DNA of 64,000 nt from Lepidostoma basale (Eukaryota; Arthropoda; Insecta; Trichoptera; Lepidostomatidae). Positions 27,414 through 36,245 of this stretch are shown here, piece after piece. The notes beneath the pieces are model-generated. The model saw only the letters and a list, made by a program, of their open reading frames with translations. It had not been told where the DNA came from and did not search any database. Made by a program: the position numbers and the translations under genes. The stretch spans positions 372,001 through 436,000 of the forward strand of contig JAHDVF020001024.1 in NCBI GenBank assembly GCA_022606425.2. The letters are read 5' to 3'. Within the stretch, counting starts at the first letter, position 1. Each line of letters begins with the position of its first letter.

Positions 27414-28052
27414 CTATATCGATCTTTTAGCATTAACCATCCTAGTAAACTCATTAATATTTGCAACAACAATATGATCGGGATAGAGTTCAATCTTATT
27501 TTGATCGGCATAGCTATTAAGTACCTTATGAGCACTTTCTGGGCTAATACCTGCCCAGTTAGCCACGGACTCAACAGTTACCGGCAAAACCCTCTTATAT
27601 GATCCATCATTAAGATTCAAATTATCACTGAGCATTACAAGGACAGCAGCCACACGAATATGTTCATCATCAATCTGTAAAATAGTAAACTGCCTTTTTT
27701 GTTCATGAATACGTTGTGCAAAAACATTCAGTAACTTGATGCTCATTGCAGGGTTACTTTGTACCATTACCTCAAAGTTCTGTTTATTAAAGGCCAGTAG
27801 TACGGTAGATTCAAGGGCTATAGCCGTCGCATTACGCGGTACCTCTCCTAAAAGCGCCATCTCACCAAAAAAATCACCGCTCTTTAGAACCCCTACAGTC
27901 TTTTCTAGTTCACCCACAACCTTCATTAACTTGACACAACCGCTCTTAATCATAAAAAAGTCGGTACCTATTTCATGCTCACAAAATATTATTTGTCCTC
28001 TTTGAAATTTTAAGGCGAAGCGATCTATTCCTCCTCCCTCTAATGTACTCAC
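27414..28052 (-). CDS. Crp/Fnr-family transcriptional regulator
   Basis: A 212-residue protein with a cyclic-nucleotide-binding beta-roll (about 10-120; G-D-F-F-G-E-M-A-L-L-G-E-V-P-R-N-A-T cassette with the phosphate-binding Glu and Arg) and a C-terminal helix-turn-helix (about 160-200; S-V-A-N-W-A-G-I-S-P-E-S). The cassette is intact, so ligand binding is plausible. GTG 28052 is the apparent start. It lies 26 bases after a second cNMP-binding gene and just before miaB. Confidence 0.85.
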   Translation of the reverse strand: MSTLEGGGIDRFALKFQRGQIIFCEHEIGTDFFMIKSGCVKLMKVVGELEKTVGVLKSGDFFGEMALLGEVPRNATAIALESTVLLAFNKQNFEVMVQSNPAMSIKLLNVFAQRIHEQKRQFTILQIDDEHIRVAAVLVMLSDNLNLNDGSYKRVLPVTVESVANWAGISPESAHKVLNSYADQNKIELYPDHIVVANINEFTRMVNAKRSI

Positions 28053-28078
28053 TCTATGTCACCTCTCCTTCGGATATA

Positions 28079-29080
28079 CTACTGACCAACATTTTTTCTA
28101 ATTTGTGCTTTTAGGGGTGCACCATCTGGCAACATCGCATATAGCTGTTGATAAAAAATAAGTGACAAGTTTTTATCACCTAAGGCCTCATAGCTCTTCG
28201 CAATGAGATAGAGTGTATTTTGCATATACTGACTTTCGGGGTAGTGCTGCATAAACATCGATAAATCCTCTACAACTTCACTATATTTTTGCAGGTTAAA
28301 AAGTGACTCCCCTAAAAGATATCTGCTCTCCTCGATAAAAGGCTTATAGAGGATATCGGTCTCTCGTGTAATGCGTCCCAGCTTAATCACGGCTTGAGCA
28401 TATTTTTTTGCATTAAAAAGTGTTTTAGCCTCACTAAAAGTAGCAGCAGCAACATTTTCTATTATGGGAACCGACGAGACACTGTTGGAGACTTTGTCGG
28501 GATAAAACCGATCACTCATATCCTCTAGGCTACCAACCTTTGGTTGGCAGTAGGAAATTTTAGTGATAGCCTCATCATAAAATTCGCCTGATGGAAAACT
28601 CTTGATATAACGACTGAGTACCTCAATCGCTTGGCTATAAAGTCTATTGCGTAAGAAGTAGAGTGCTACATTATAAAGCCCCTCTTCCTCACCAATCTTT
28701 TCGATATCACTATGTTTAGTCATCATCAGTTGTACCGTTCGATGAACATCGGCAAGTTGCTTCGAGTATACCCTCAGTAACTTTAAAACAATCCCACTGT
28801 TTTTCATCGCCGCTGACTCAAATTCAGTATGGGTTAAGGCGATCACCTGTGAATCTTCTATAGCCGTAGCAGTTTGGTCGGCTTCGTCACCACACAGTGC
28901 CTCTCTAACACCAAAAAATTCGCCTTCACCAATGATCTGCTCATCACCACTAGAAGAATCAGCTTCTCCTACAGCAGTTGAAAGTAAAACTTTACCACTT
29001 TTTAGAACATAAAAAAATGAGGTTTGTGTACCTTTATTGTAGATAACAGAGTTGGCCCGATAAATCATATTTTTAGACAT
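28079..29080 (-). CDS. Cyclic-nucleotide-binding protein with TPR/tol-pal-like repeats
   Basis: A 333-residue protein with an N-terminal cNMP-binding-like domain (about 1-125, cassette degenerate: G-E-F-F-G-V-R-E-A-L-C-G) and helical repeats of YbgF/TPR type (about 140-330). It lacks a DNA-binding domain. The degenerate cassette suggests altered or lost ligand binding. GGGAGG is about 14 bases before ATG 29080. It precedes the Crp/Fnr gene, and the pair may signal together. Confidence 0.78.
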   Translation of the reverse strand: MSKNMIYRANSVIYNKGTQTSFFYVLKSGKVLLSTAVGEADSSSGDEQIIGEGEFFGVREALCGDEADQTATAIEDSQVIALTHTEFESAAMKNSGIVLKLLRVYSKQLADVHRTVQLMMTKHSDIEKIGEEEGLYNVALYFLRNRLYSQAIEVLSRYIKSFPSGEFYDEAITKISYCQPKVGSLEDMSDRFYPDKVSNSVSSVPIIENVAAATFSEAKTLFNAKKYAQAVIKLGRITRETDILYKPFIEESRYLLGESLFNLQKYSEVVEDLSMFMQHYPESQYMQNTLYLIAKSYEALGDKNLSLIFYQQLYAMLPDGAPLKAQIRKNVGQ

Positions 29081-29279
29081 GGCTATGGATTAGCCTCCCT
29101 TTATTCTTAAAATAAGTCATAAAAAAGTCAAAAGTCATCTTCAAAACAGCTATTTTGTATCTAATATCTTATTATATATAGATGCATACTAAATTAAAAG
29201 CCAAATAATAGCAACTATTTTAAAAAATATTACGAGTACTATCCTACAAATTATCAGTTTAATAACCGATACTATTACT

Positions 29280-30692
29280 ATGAATGGCCTAATTTTAATT
29301 GACTGCCTTAACATTTTTACTGATAAAACCGATGGGGATAACGATCTTAAGGAAGTAATTAATAGATTTTCTTCTCTCAACTTGCCCTATAAAAGTCTTG
29401 ATATTGCCCCTCCTAGAGCTACATCAGACTATTATCAGCATCTCCACGAGCACTATGGCCACTATGATTTTTTACTCTATTTTTATGGAGATGAGCCATT
29501 AATCGATTTTACTCTATCCGAGAAAATGATCAATAATCATATTAAATACCAAGCCGACTATAGCTTGGCTGAGGGCTACCCCGAAGGTCTTGCCCCACAA
29601 ATTATCAGTTGCCGTGCTCTTCCTTTAATCGCTAAGCTTGTAGGCAAAGAGCCCTCACGGAGTCGCAAACATTTTTTTGAAGCTATCAAGGCAGATATTA
29701 ATGAGTTTGATATTGAAACCGAAATTAGCAATGTCGATCTACGCATGCTCCGTATCGAACTAAATCGAGAGAGCTATCGTAATCGAGCTATTTGTCAGCA
29801 GCTGCAGGATGCAGGCCTAACCAATGCAACCGATGCTCCGGCTGTTATCAAAGCGCATCCTGAGCTATTGTACTCTGTTCCAAGCTACTACAATATTCAA
29901 ATATATAATCAATACCCTCATCAGCCAAACTATTTACCGCTTAATGATGCAACCCCTAAGATGATGACTTTAGATCAATTCAACTCTATCTTAGATGATG
30001 CCTCTAAGCTGAGCAAAGAGGCTACGATCGGTATAAGCTACCTAGGCGATGGCTTAACACATCCTTTAGTTGATGACTTTATAAGGATGGTAATGAGCTA
30101 TCCGCTCTTTAAGCTTCATATTGAAACCTTGGGTATTAATATCGCACCATCAAGCATTGAACTACTTAAGAGCATCGAGCCATCAAGGCTCTCTCTTATT
30201 ATCATGCTTGATAGCATAAAAGCTGACTGTTACCAAAAAATTCATGGTGATGGTTTTGATGAGGCACTAGCATTTACCCATAAAATGCTCCTGGAGCTAC
30301 CTGCGAGTAGCTATGTTCAGAGCATCAGAACACAAGAGCTTGAAGTTGAACTTGAGCCCTTTTATCGCTACTTTAGCAAAATAACCGATCATATCATCAT
30401 CAATAAGTACGACGACTTTTGTGCCGTGCTACCTAGACAGCAAATGGCTAATATCGCACCCATCGATCGTAATGTATGTTGGGCAATTAAGAGGGAGCTA
30501 TCGATTAATGTTGAGGGGAGGGTTAATGGTTGCCGATGTGATACCAAAGGCCACTTTTATGCCGGTAATGCTTTTATCGATCACCTAGAGCCTATTTGGA
30601 CTAAGCTCAATGAATTACGCTTAGCTCATATTAAGGGACTCTACCCTGCCCACTGCCTTGAGTGTGATGAATATTATATATTCAACTTCTAG
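29280..30692 (+). CDS. spiro-SPASM protein
   Basis: A 470-residue protein with an N-terminal nucleotidyl/glycosyltransferase-like part (I-L-I-D-C-L-N-I-F near residue 5), a degenerate radical-SAM-like barrel and a C-terminal SPASM cysteine set: C-W-A-I-K-R-E-L at about 396, N-G-C-R-C-D and H-C-L-E-C-D near the end. This matches the spirochaete-restricted spiro-SPASM family; the central domain lacks an evident Cx3Cx2C. Function unknown. No ribosome site precedes ATG 29280. The upstream gap 29081-29279 is A/T-rich; no clear feature seen. Confidence 0.78.
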   Translation: MNGLILIDCLNIFTDKTDGDNDLKEVINRFSSLNLPYKSLDIAPPRATSDYYQHLHEHYGHYDFLLYFYGDEPLIDFTLSEKMINNHIKYQADYSLAEGYPEGLAPQIISCRALPLIAKLVGKEPSRSRKHFFEAIKADINEFDIETEISNVDLRMLRIELNRESYRNRAICQQLQDAGLTNATDAPAVIKAHPELLYSVPSYYNIQIYNQYPHQPNYLPLNDATPKMMTLDQFNSILDDASKLSKEATIGISYLGDGLTHPLVDDFIRMVMSYPLFKLHIETLGINIAPSSIELLKSIEPSRLSLIIMLDSIKADCYQKIHGDGFDEALAFTHKMLLELPASSYVQSIRTQELEVELEPFYRYFSKITDHIIINKYDDFCAVLPRQQMANIAPIDRNVCWAIKRELSINVEGRVNGCRCDTKGHFYAGNAFIDHLEPIWTKLNELRLAHIKGLYPAHCLECDEYYIFNF

Positions 30693-30702
30693 GAGAGAGG
30701 CC

Positions 30703-31593
30703 TTGTATACTGTTGTAAGCGATAATCGACCATTACCGATGGATCACACCTTCTCTATCGCCATCATCAATCGTTCTGATGAACCACTAATTAGCCCTTT
30801 GGTTGATGAGCTTAATCACTTTAACCCGCAGGAAATCCTCGTCTTTAATAGCCGTCTTCTTATTAAAAAAAGCTGGGCACCTTTACGACAAATATGGACG
30901 GAGGATAGAACTAGCCCGGGTGAGCTAGTAAATATTGCAATACAAGAGGCTAACAGTAACTATGTTCTGGTACTTTGGAGCGATATGCGCTTTGTCACAA
31001 CCGATCTATCAAGCCATCTATTTATTCGTTTAGAGGAAAAGGGATATTTATGTACAACCCCCCAACTTTACGGGGGAAATGAAGATTCACTATCAAAGCT
31101 ACCCTCCATTACTATTCCTCTCTTTAATGGTGATGGCTTTAGTATTGAACGATTGATGGGGAGTGGAACTGAGCAGAAGGTTTTTACTCCTATCGATTAT
31201 GCCGGTTTTTATAATCGCAGTCGTTTTCTAAACCTTGGCGGTTTTGATGTCACAATTAAAAATCCTTACTGGCAAAAAGCTGACTTTGCCATGCGGGCAT
31301 CCATGTGGGGTGAATATATTTTTTTAAATCCCCTGCTTAATATCTACTATAGTCAAGATAATGCCCCTATTGATGATGAAAGCATCGATCTATCCTGCCG
31401 TGTTTTTGCACTTAAATGCTTAGCCCCAGAGATGCATTCTAAAGGAATAGCTCTTCCTTTCTACCAGATACGCTCTTTGTGGGGGCTTACTCATGCCTTT
31501 ACTCTTTTCAAGGAGATTAGATCATGGCTCCATGAAAATCGCTTTCGGTTTCACTATGATGCTGAACAGGTTGTCGATCAGTGGTTTCAGTAG
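30703..31593 (+). CDS. Glycosyltransferase-like protein paired with spiro-SPASM
   Basis: About 296 residues with a GT-A-like outline: S-I-A-I-I-N-R-S near the start, a possible D-x-D equivalent in L-W-S-D-M-R and F-Y-N-R-S-R-F-L-N-L-G-G-F-D, the last being typical of GT2 acceptor loops. The frame is open from 30658 inside the previous gene, but AGGAGAG at 30691-30697 sits six bases before TTG 30703, which I take as the start. Probably works with the spiro-SPASM protein in a spirochaete-specific modification; this is inference from adjacency. Confidence 0.68.
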   Translation: MYTVVSDNRPLPMDHTFSIAIINRSDEPLISPLVDELNHFNPQEILVFNSRLLIKKSWAPLRQIWTEDRTSPGELVNIAIQEANSNYVLVLWSDMRFVTTDLSSHLFIRLEEKGYLCTTPQLYGGNEDSLSKLPSITIPLFNGDGFSIERLMGSGTEQKVFTPIDYAGFYNRSRFLNLGGFDVTIKNPYWQKADFAMRASMWGEYIFLNPLLNIYYSQDNAPIDDESIDLSCRVFALKCLAPEMHSKGIALPFYQIRSLWGLTHAFTLFKEIRSWLHENRFRFHYDAEQVVDQWFQ

Positions 31594-31596
31594 TTA

Positions 31597-31624
31597 TTGA
31601 CAAAAGAATAAATCTGTTTAATAA
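31597..31624 (+). promoter_or_regulatory. Putative promoter before the GNAT gene
   Basis: TTGACA at 31597-31602 with TAATAA at 31619-31624 (16-base spacer), just after the preceding stop codon and 40 bases before the acetyltransferase start. Confidence 0.48.
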
Positions 31625-31663
31625 TAATGACAACAATTATTACGAGATAAATAAGAGGGTCAT

Positions 31664-32152
31664 ATGCTTTTTGTACGTAGTTTTAAAAATGATGATTTAG
31701 AGCAGCTACTAAAATTGCGTAGAGAGACTATTTTATTAACTAATAGTGGTGACTACTCTATCGATCAAATTAATGCATGGATTGGTAGTGATAGCCCAGA
31801 AGAGACAACAAGGCGTCTCAGTATCTTTAATGCTAGCTACACGATCATTGCTGAAGAGGCAGATAGAATAGTAGGCTATGCCAACTACTTTATTGAGCAG
31901 CAATACTTGGATCAGCTCTATGTATCTAAAGATCATCAAAAAATGGGGGTCGGATCAGCATTACTCAGTGCAATAGAGGAGAAGGCCTTAATGGCTGATA
32001 CATCAAAAATTTCACTAGAAAGCTCTATCACTGCCAAACAATTTTTTGAAAAGCAGGGATACCATGTTGTGTTACAACAACAAAAACTGATTGCAGCAAC
32101 CCTATCACTAACCAACTATATTATGGAAAAAACTTTAACAATTGATGACTAG
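31664..32152 (+). CDS. GNAT-family N-acetyltransferase
   Basis: A 162-residue GNAT protein. Motif A is L-Y-V-S-K-D-H-Q-K-M-G-V-G-S-A-L-L at about 85-100, and the C-terminal F-F-E-K-Q-G-Y is also typical. The substrate cannot be told. AGAGGG precedes ATG 31664. It begins a possible transcription unit with corA and the M23 peptidase. Confidence 0.82.
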   Translation: MLFVRSFKNDDLEQLLKLRRETILLTNSGDYSIDQINAWIGSDSPEETTRRLSIFNASYTIIAEEADRIVGYANYFIEQQYLDQLYVSKDHQKMGVGSALLSAIEEKALMADTSKISLESSITAKQFFEKQGYHVVLQQQKLIAATLSLTNYIMEKTLTIDD

Positions 32153-32192
32153 TCTCATTTAATTTAGCCTAACCTTGCCGATAGTTTAAGTA

Positions 32193-33251
32193 ATGCCCTA
32201 TTCTCATAAAAATATTAAGAAGCACAATCTCAACCAAGAGGCCGGCAAACTTCAAAATTTAGGCCCACAGAGAGATCTATCTGAGGTTCTTTTCTATAGT
32301 GAGTACTCGCCTAAAGGGCTTGTTCGTAAGGGAAATGCTACGATAAATGATATTGATAGCCTCTCTAATCACGGAACCATTAGCTGGCTAGATATACGAA
32401 GTACGGGTCAATTGGAACTTTTAAGTGCTATAGGCCAAAAGCTTGATATCCACCCTATTGTACTAGAGGATATTCAAGATCCTAGCAAACGCCCTAAGAT
32501 GGAGGATCATGATCACTACATCTTTATCTCTCTACGAACCTACAGAGATCAAGATGATTTACTTGTTAGCAAGCAGGTAAGCCTTATTTTAGGGCGTAAC
32601 TATGTTATCACTTTTCAAGATGGTGATGATCTTTTTTTTCAATTTCGTAAACGATTTGATCAAAAAGATAGCAGACTTTACCGTATGGGTTCTGACTATT
32701 TAGCCTACTCCTTAATCGATATTGTTGTTGACCAATTCTTCCCTGTAGTAGAAAAACTGAGTAATAGAAGTGAACAGATTAACCGGCTCCTCATTGAAAA
32801 TTTTGATGAATACATCGTTAAATCTATCTATGAGCTATCGCAGGATATATCATTTATCAGAAAAGAGCTCCTTCCTATCAATGATATCGCCCTAAAACTA
32901 CGTAAATATGAGAGTAAATTACTAACTAGTCGGGTTGAACCCTTTATGGATGACCTCTATGACCATACACTCCAAAACCTTGAATCGCTCACCTACCAAA
33001 GAGAAAATAGCAGAGACCTTATGGATCTCTACTATTCACTCTCCAATAGCCGCATGAATCTAGCAATGCGTACGCTAACAGTTGTTTCGACCGTTTTTAT
33101 TCCTCTAACCTTTATTGTTGGTATCTATGGTATGAATTTTACCTATATGCCAGCCCTTAGGCTACGCTATGGCTACTATATCACCATGACTGTCATGCTA
33201 CTTATTGCTATATCAATCATTACCATTATGAAAAAAAAGAAATGGATGTAG
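32193..33251 (+). CDS. corA: CorA-type magnesium/cobalt channel
   Basis: A 352-residue CorA: large cytoplasmic N-terminal domain, stalk helix, and two C-terminal membrane helices with the signature G-I-Y-G-M-N-F after the first (about residue 311), then a basic tail K-K-K-K. Pentameric Mg2+ channel in the inner membrane. No strong ribosome site precedes ATG 32193 (TTTAAGTA only). Confidence 0.92.
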   Translation: MPYSHKNIKKHNLNQEAGKLQNLGPQRDLSEVLFYSEYSPKGLVRKGNATINDIDSLSNHGTISWLDIRSTGQLELLSAIGQKLDIHPIVLEDIQDPSKRPKMEDHDHYIFISLRTYRDQDDLLVSKQVSLILGRNYVITFQDGDDLFFQFRKRFDQKDSRLYRMGSDYLAYSLIDIVVDQFFPVVEKLSNRSEQINRLLIENFDEYIVKSIYELSQDISFIRKELLPINDIALKLRKYESKLLTSRVEPFMDDLYDHTLQNLESLTYQRENSRDLMDLYYSLSNSRMNLAMRTLTVVSTVFIPLTFIVGIYGMNFTYMPALRLRYGYYITMTVMLLIAISIITIMKKKKWM

Positions 33252-33255
33252 GCTA

Positions 33256-34182
33256 ATGATAAGAGGCCACCTAGTCAGTAGCTTGTGTTTGATATTTCTA
33301 TTTTCTAATAGCCTAGTAGCTTACACCCAAAATTATCCCTTGATTGAAACACTTAATGAGCGAGATATAAACTTTAAGCAGCTTACCAGTGAAATTCAAG
33401 AAAACAATCGCCGCTTTGCTACTAAAAAAAAACTACTACCCCTACTATTTTATGGCTATCAAACTAAAAAAGGAGATACCCTCTACAAAGTGGCCGCCCG
33501 ACTCAATATTACCTATGACAGTATAGCCACCCTTAATGCGATGGCCAGCCCCTTGATGTTTGAGGATCATCAACTTATTTTTTTACCCAATATGAGCGGT
33601 CTCACTATTCGTAGTGATGCGCAGGACAGCTTTCTTACCTCTGTGGCTCAACGCATCGCTCCCCTAGAATCAATCATGGTCGATCTTTATCTCCCCTCAA
33701 AGAGGATTACTACCCTATTTGTAGCTGCAGAGCGATTTACAGGAGAGGAGAGACTCATTTTTCTACAGGGATTTTTTCGCTCACCACTTAATGGTCAGCT
33801 GATGATTACATCAGGCTTTGGCCCCCGCCATGATCCATTTGGTACAGGAGCCTCCCATCATCATGATGGATTTGACTATCGTGCAGCGATGGGTACCAGT
33901 GTCTATGCATCACGTAGAGGCAGGGTAAGCCTTATTAATCGAAATAATATACTAGGTCTCTATCTTATTATAGATCATGAAAATGGATATCAAACAGTCT
34001 ATGGCCACCTTAGCCAAGTTTTATTGGAGAAGGGTCAATCAGTCAATATGGGGCTAGTCGTTGCTAAAAGCGGAAATAGTGGCCAATCAACTGGTCCACA
34101 CCTGCATTTTGAGGTGAGAAAAAATGGCAAGGCTATCAACCCAGCTACCCTTCTAAATCATCAGATATCCAAGACAAGCTAA
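33256..34182 (+). CDS. LysM/M23 peptidase
   Basis: A 308-residue exported protein: signal peptide (1-22), LysM domain (about 70-115; K-K-G-D-T-L-Y-K-V-A-A-R) and M23 lysostaphin-type peptidase domain (about 180-300). Zinc ligands are seen in H-H-D-G-F-D-Y (HxxxD) and H-L-H-F near the end. It cleaves peptide cross-links in peptidoglycan, or, if inactive, acts as an amidase activator; the full ligand set argues for activity. Last host gene before the prophage. Confidence 0.9.
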   Translation: MIRGHLVSSLCLIFLFSNSLVAYTQNYPLIETLNERDINFKQLTSEIQENNRRFATKKKLLPLLFYGYQTKKGDTLYKVAARLNITYDSIATLNAMASPLMFEDHQLIFLPNMSGLTIRSDAQDSFLTSVAQRIAPLESIMVDLYLPSKRITTLFVAAERFTGEERLIFLQGFFRSPLNGQLMITSGFGPRHDPFGTGASHHHDGFDYRAAMGTSVYASRRGRVSLINRNNILGLYLIIDHENGYQTVYGHLSQVLLEKGQSVNMGLVVAKSGNSGQSTGPHLHFEVRKNGKAINPATLLNHQISKTS

Positions 34183-34230
34183 CTTGGTAGTACCGATTAG
34201 ATCACTGAAAAGTAGCTAACAAAATATAAT

Positions 34231-34252
34231 TACGCCCGACAGGGTTCGAACC
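34231..34252 (-). other. Phage attachment-site core: tRNA 3'-end remnant
   Basis: On the minus strand the 22 bases contain GGTTCGAACCCTGTCGGGCG, a T-loop plus acceptor 3' strand. The T-stem 3' half CCTGT would pair with ACAGG, but here the 5' half is AACGG and there is no upstream tRNA body, so this is a fragment. The acceptor strand CGGGCGT would pair with G/ACGCCCG, as in many tRNA-Arg genes. The intact tRNA should lie at the right prophage end. Confidence 0.68.
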
Positions 34253-34499
34253 GTTTGCATGGTCAGTAATAACTGTTTACTATGTTAGTATGTAACACTT
34301 TATATGTCAATAGGTGTTATTGATTTCAGTACCTGTTTATAATACTGCCTAAAATATTGCATAAAAAGTAATATCTGTAAGACATGCTCTAAACCTCAAT
34401 AAATGCACTTTTACAAGTATTATCATAAATTAATGCAATACATGTATTTATCTATTTTTTATGCTTGTATTAATTATCAATATATAGTATTAGTATGGC
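34253..34499. other. Noncoding left end of prophage
   Basis: A 247-base A/T-rich stretch without a credible gene. It holds the 12-base palindrome AATACATGTATT at 34437-34448 and several T/A runs. No promoter of good quality and no ribosome site could be assigned to the methylase gene that follows. Confidence 0.6.
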
Positions 34500-35237
34500 A
34501 TGAATAATATAATAGAATTTAAAAATGATGATTTGTTTAATTACATCAAGTCAGTTAAAGATGCTAGCATTAATCTAGTAATAGCAGATCTTCCCTATGG
34601 TACAACAGCTAATGAATGGGATATAAAGATTAATCTTACTAATTTTAAACATGAGCTACAAAGAATACTGGCTGACAATGGAATAGTGATATTTTTTAGT
34701 CAACAAAAGTTTACTTCTGAGATTGTTAGTGAATTTAAAGATTGGTTTAGTCATGAGATTATATGGGTTAAAACCAGTGCCCAAGGCTTTTTAAATTCTA
34801 AGAGAATGCCTCTTAAAGCCCATGAGAATATTTTAGTATGCAGTAAAAAGAAAGGTAAAATGGTTTATAACCCACAGTTTACCTCAGGTACTCCTTATCG
34901 TAAAATAACAAATAATAAAAAAATATCTAAAAACTATGGAACTATTAAAAATAGTGAAAACTATAGCAGTAATCATATCAATGATGGCAGGCGTTATCCT
35001 ATTAGTGTGCTAAGATTTAGTAATGCCAGCTATAAAAGTAAACACCCAACACAAAAGCCTCTTGACCTCCTTGAAAATCTCATACGCCAGTATAGTAATG
35101 AGTATGATAATGTTGCTGATTTTACATTTGGCAGCGGCTCAACAATCAAAGCCTGTATCAATACAAACAGAAGTTTTTATGGATGCGAATTATCCAAAGA
35201 CTACTATGACATAGCAGTTTCATGGATCAATGAATAA
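34500..35237 (+). CDS. Phage DNA methyltransferase (N6-adenine/N4-cytosine type)
   Basis: A 245-residue methylase of the PF01555 class. The catalytic motif IV is A-D-L-P-Y-G near residue 32, followed by a target-recognition part (about 90-165) and the AdoMet motif I A-D-F-T-F-G-S-G-S-T near residue 205: the beta-type order. H-P-T-Q-K-P precedes motif I. Base specificity cannot be read. It is the only rightward gene near the att site and faces the helicase/IbrA/IbrB operon across a strong terminator. No cognate endonuclease is seen, so self-protection or regulation is likely. Confidence 0.85.
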   Translation: MNNIIEFKNDDLFNYIKSVKDASINLVIADLPYGTTANEWDIKINLTNFKHELQRILADNGIVIFFSQQKFTSEIVSEFKDWFSHEIIWVKTSAQGFLNSKRMPLKAHENILVCSKKKGKMVYNPQFTSGTPYRKITNNKKISKNYGTIKNSENYSSNHINDGRRYPISVLRFSNASYKSKHPTQKPLDLLENLIRQYSNEYDNVADFTFGSGSTIKACINTNRSFYGCELSKDYYDIAVSWINE

Positions 35238-35243
35238 TTTAAA

Positions 35244-35275
35244 TAAACAAAGAGGCTATTCATCCTCTTTGTTTA
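35244..35275. terminator. Bidirectional terminator between methylase and convergent genes
   Basis: A perfect 12-base inverted repeat, TAAACAAAGAGG (35244-35255) and CCTCTTTGTTTA (35264-35275) with an 8-base loop, between convergent genes. It overlaps the last codons of the minus-strand gene. Confidence 0.72.
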
Positions 35276-35477
35276 ATAGCCCATTCTCTTTCCTTATACT
35301 TAAAAATGTTCTCTCCGACACATAAAATTGTGGGTAATAAATTTGCAACCATGCAATAAAACTTTTAACCACCCCTTTAGCTACCCCTCTGTCTGTAATA
35401 TAGTCACCCTGATAAATACTAAAAAGCCTTAATATTTCTGACTCTTTGAATTTTTTTGCAGAATTACTGCGTCTCAT
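35256..35477 (-). CDS. Small hypothetical phage protein (73 aa)
   Basis: A 73-residue basic protein, rich in Lys, Arg and aromatic residues, perhaps helix-turn-helix-like (I-T-D-R-G-V-A-K-G-V-V-K-S), but not recognised. It is the last gene of the leftward accessory operon, and the terminator at 35244 overlaps its end. Confidence 0.5.
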   Translation of the reverse strand: MRRSNSAKKFKESEILRLFSIYQGDYITDRGVAKGVVKSFIAWLQIYYPQFYVSERTFLSIRKENGLLNKEDE

Positions 35478-35498
35478 TTTTTTATCCTTAATCTTTTG

Positions 35499-35711
35499 TT
35501 AATCTTGATTAGCAATATCTACTGTTAATGACCTATTAATAACGGCTACCTTAATATCATTATCTTGCCATACAGGGTAATCACCATTCATCCTTAAAAA
35601 TCCAAAGTGTAGTCCCTCTGTAATACTATCATCATCCCATAGCGATGGATTATCTTGTCTTCCATTTAAAATAAATAGTGTAGCCGCTACTACCAAATCA
35701 CCTTCAGTCAT
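35499..35711 (-). CDS. Small hypothetical phage protein (70 aa)
   Basis: A 70-residue acidic protein of unknown family with GGAGAG-like sequence upstream (AAGGAGAG before ATG 35711). It lies 23 bases after the ParB-like gene in the same direction. Nothing further can be said about its function. Confidence 0.52.
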   Translation of the reverse strand: MTEGDLVVAATLFILNGRQDNPSLWDDDSITEGLHFGFLRMNGDYPVWQDNDIKVAVINRSLTVDIANQD

Positions 35712-35734
35712 TTTTCAACTCTCCTTAATGTTTA

Positions 35735-36244
35735 TCAACCAGCAATATTCCATGCTTTACTAAATTCTTCATCTTTAAATAAACTTGCCAATCCACTTAT
35801 TTGTTTAAGTCTTAATAGCTCATCTATATCCATCCCCATATGCTTTAATATCCACTGATCACTCATACCGCTCTCTACAAGATCAGCTATGATGCTAGTC
35901 ATCAGCTCAATAGAATGAACTCCTCTAGCTCTATTATGCCTTATCGTGCTAGCCATTCTATTGCTAATATCTTTGTCAATTGTTACTACTGGTAAACACC
36001 CTCCCTCACGTTCATATATATCTTTATGGCTCTTCATTATAGTATATCGGTGAAAACCATCAACTATTTCAAAATTATCGCTATTAATTTTATAACAAAC
36101 AATCGGCATGGTATATCCATCCTCTTTAATTGACTTATATAGTAGATTCATCTCAGGGCTAGCGACACTATTGGGGTTATAGCTATTAGCATGAATGTGC
36201 TCTATTGCTATTCTTTCAACAGAATAAACGGGGCTTTTATACAT
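35735..36244 (-). CDS. ParB-fold (IbrB-like) protein
   Basis: A 169-residue protein with an N-terminal ParB/Srx fold: I-H-A-N-S-Y-N-P-N near residue 18, the I-V-D-G-F-H-R-Y motif at about 61 and R-H-N-R-A-R-G at about 103. The C-terminus (about 115-165) is helical. With the PP-loop protein encoded two genes upstream it forms an IbrA/IbrB-like pair; in E. coli that pair activates eib surface-protein genes, and related ParB-fold proteins bind or hydrolyse nucleotides. Function here is unknown. Confidence 0.78.
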   Translation of the reverse strand: MYKSPVYSVERIAIEHIHANSYNPNSVASPEMNLLYKSIKEDGYTMPIVCYKINSDNFEIVDGFHRYTIMKSHKDIYEREGGCLPVVTIDKDISNRMASTIRHNRARGVHSIELMTSIIADLVESGMSDQWILKHMGMDIDELLRLKQISGLASLFKDEEFSKAWNIAG

Positions 36245-36245
36245 T

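Noticed and set aside
34231..34305. A complete tRNA gene on the minus strand at the prophage boundary
   Set aside because: Only T-loop and acceptor 3' strand are present; the T-stem 5' half does not pair, and no acceptor 5' strand or anticodon arm lies upstream. Treated as an att remnant.
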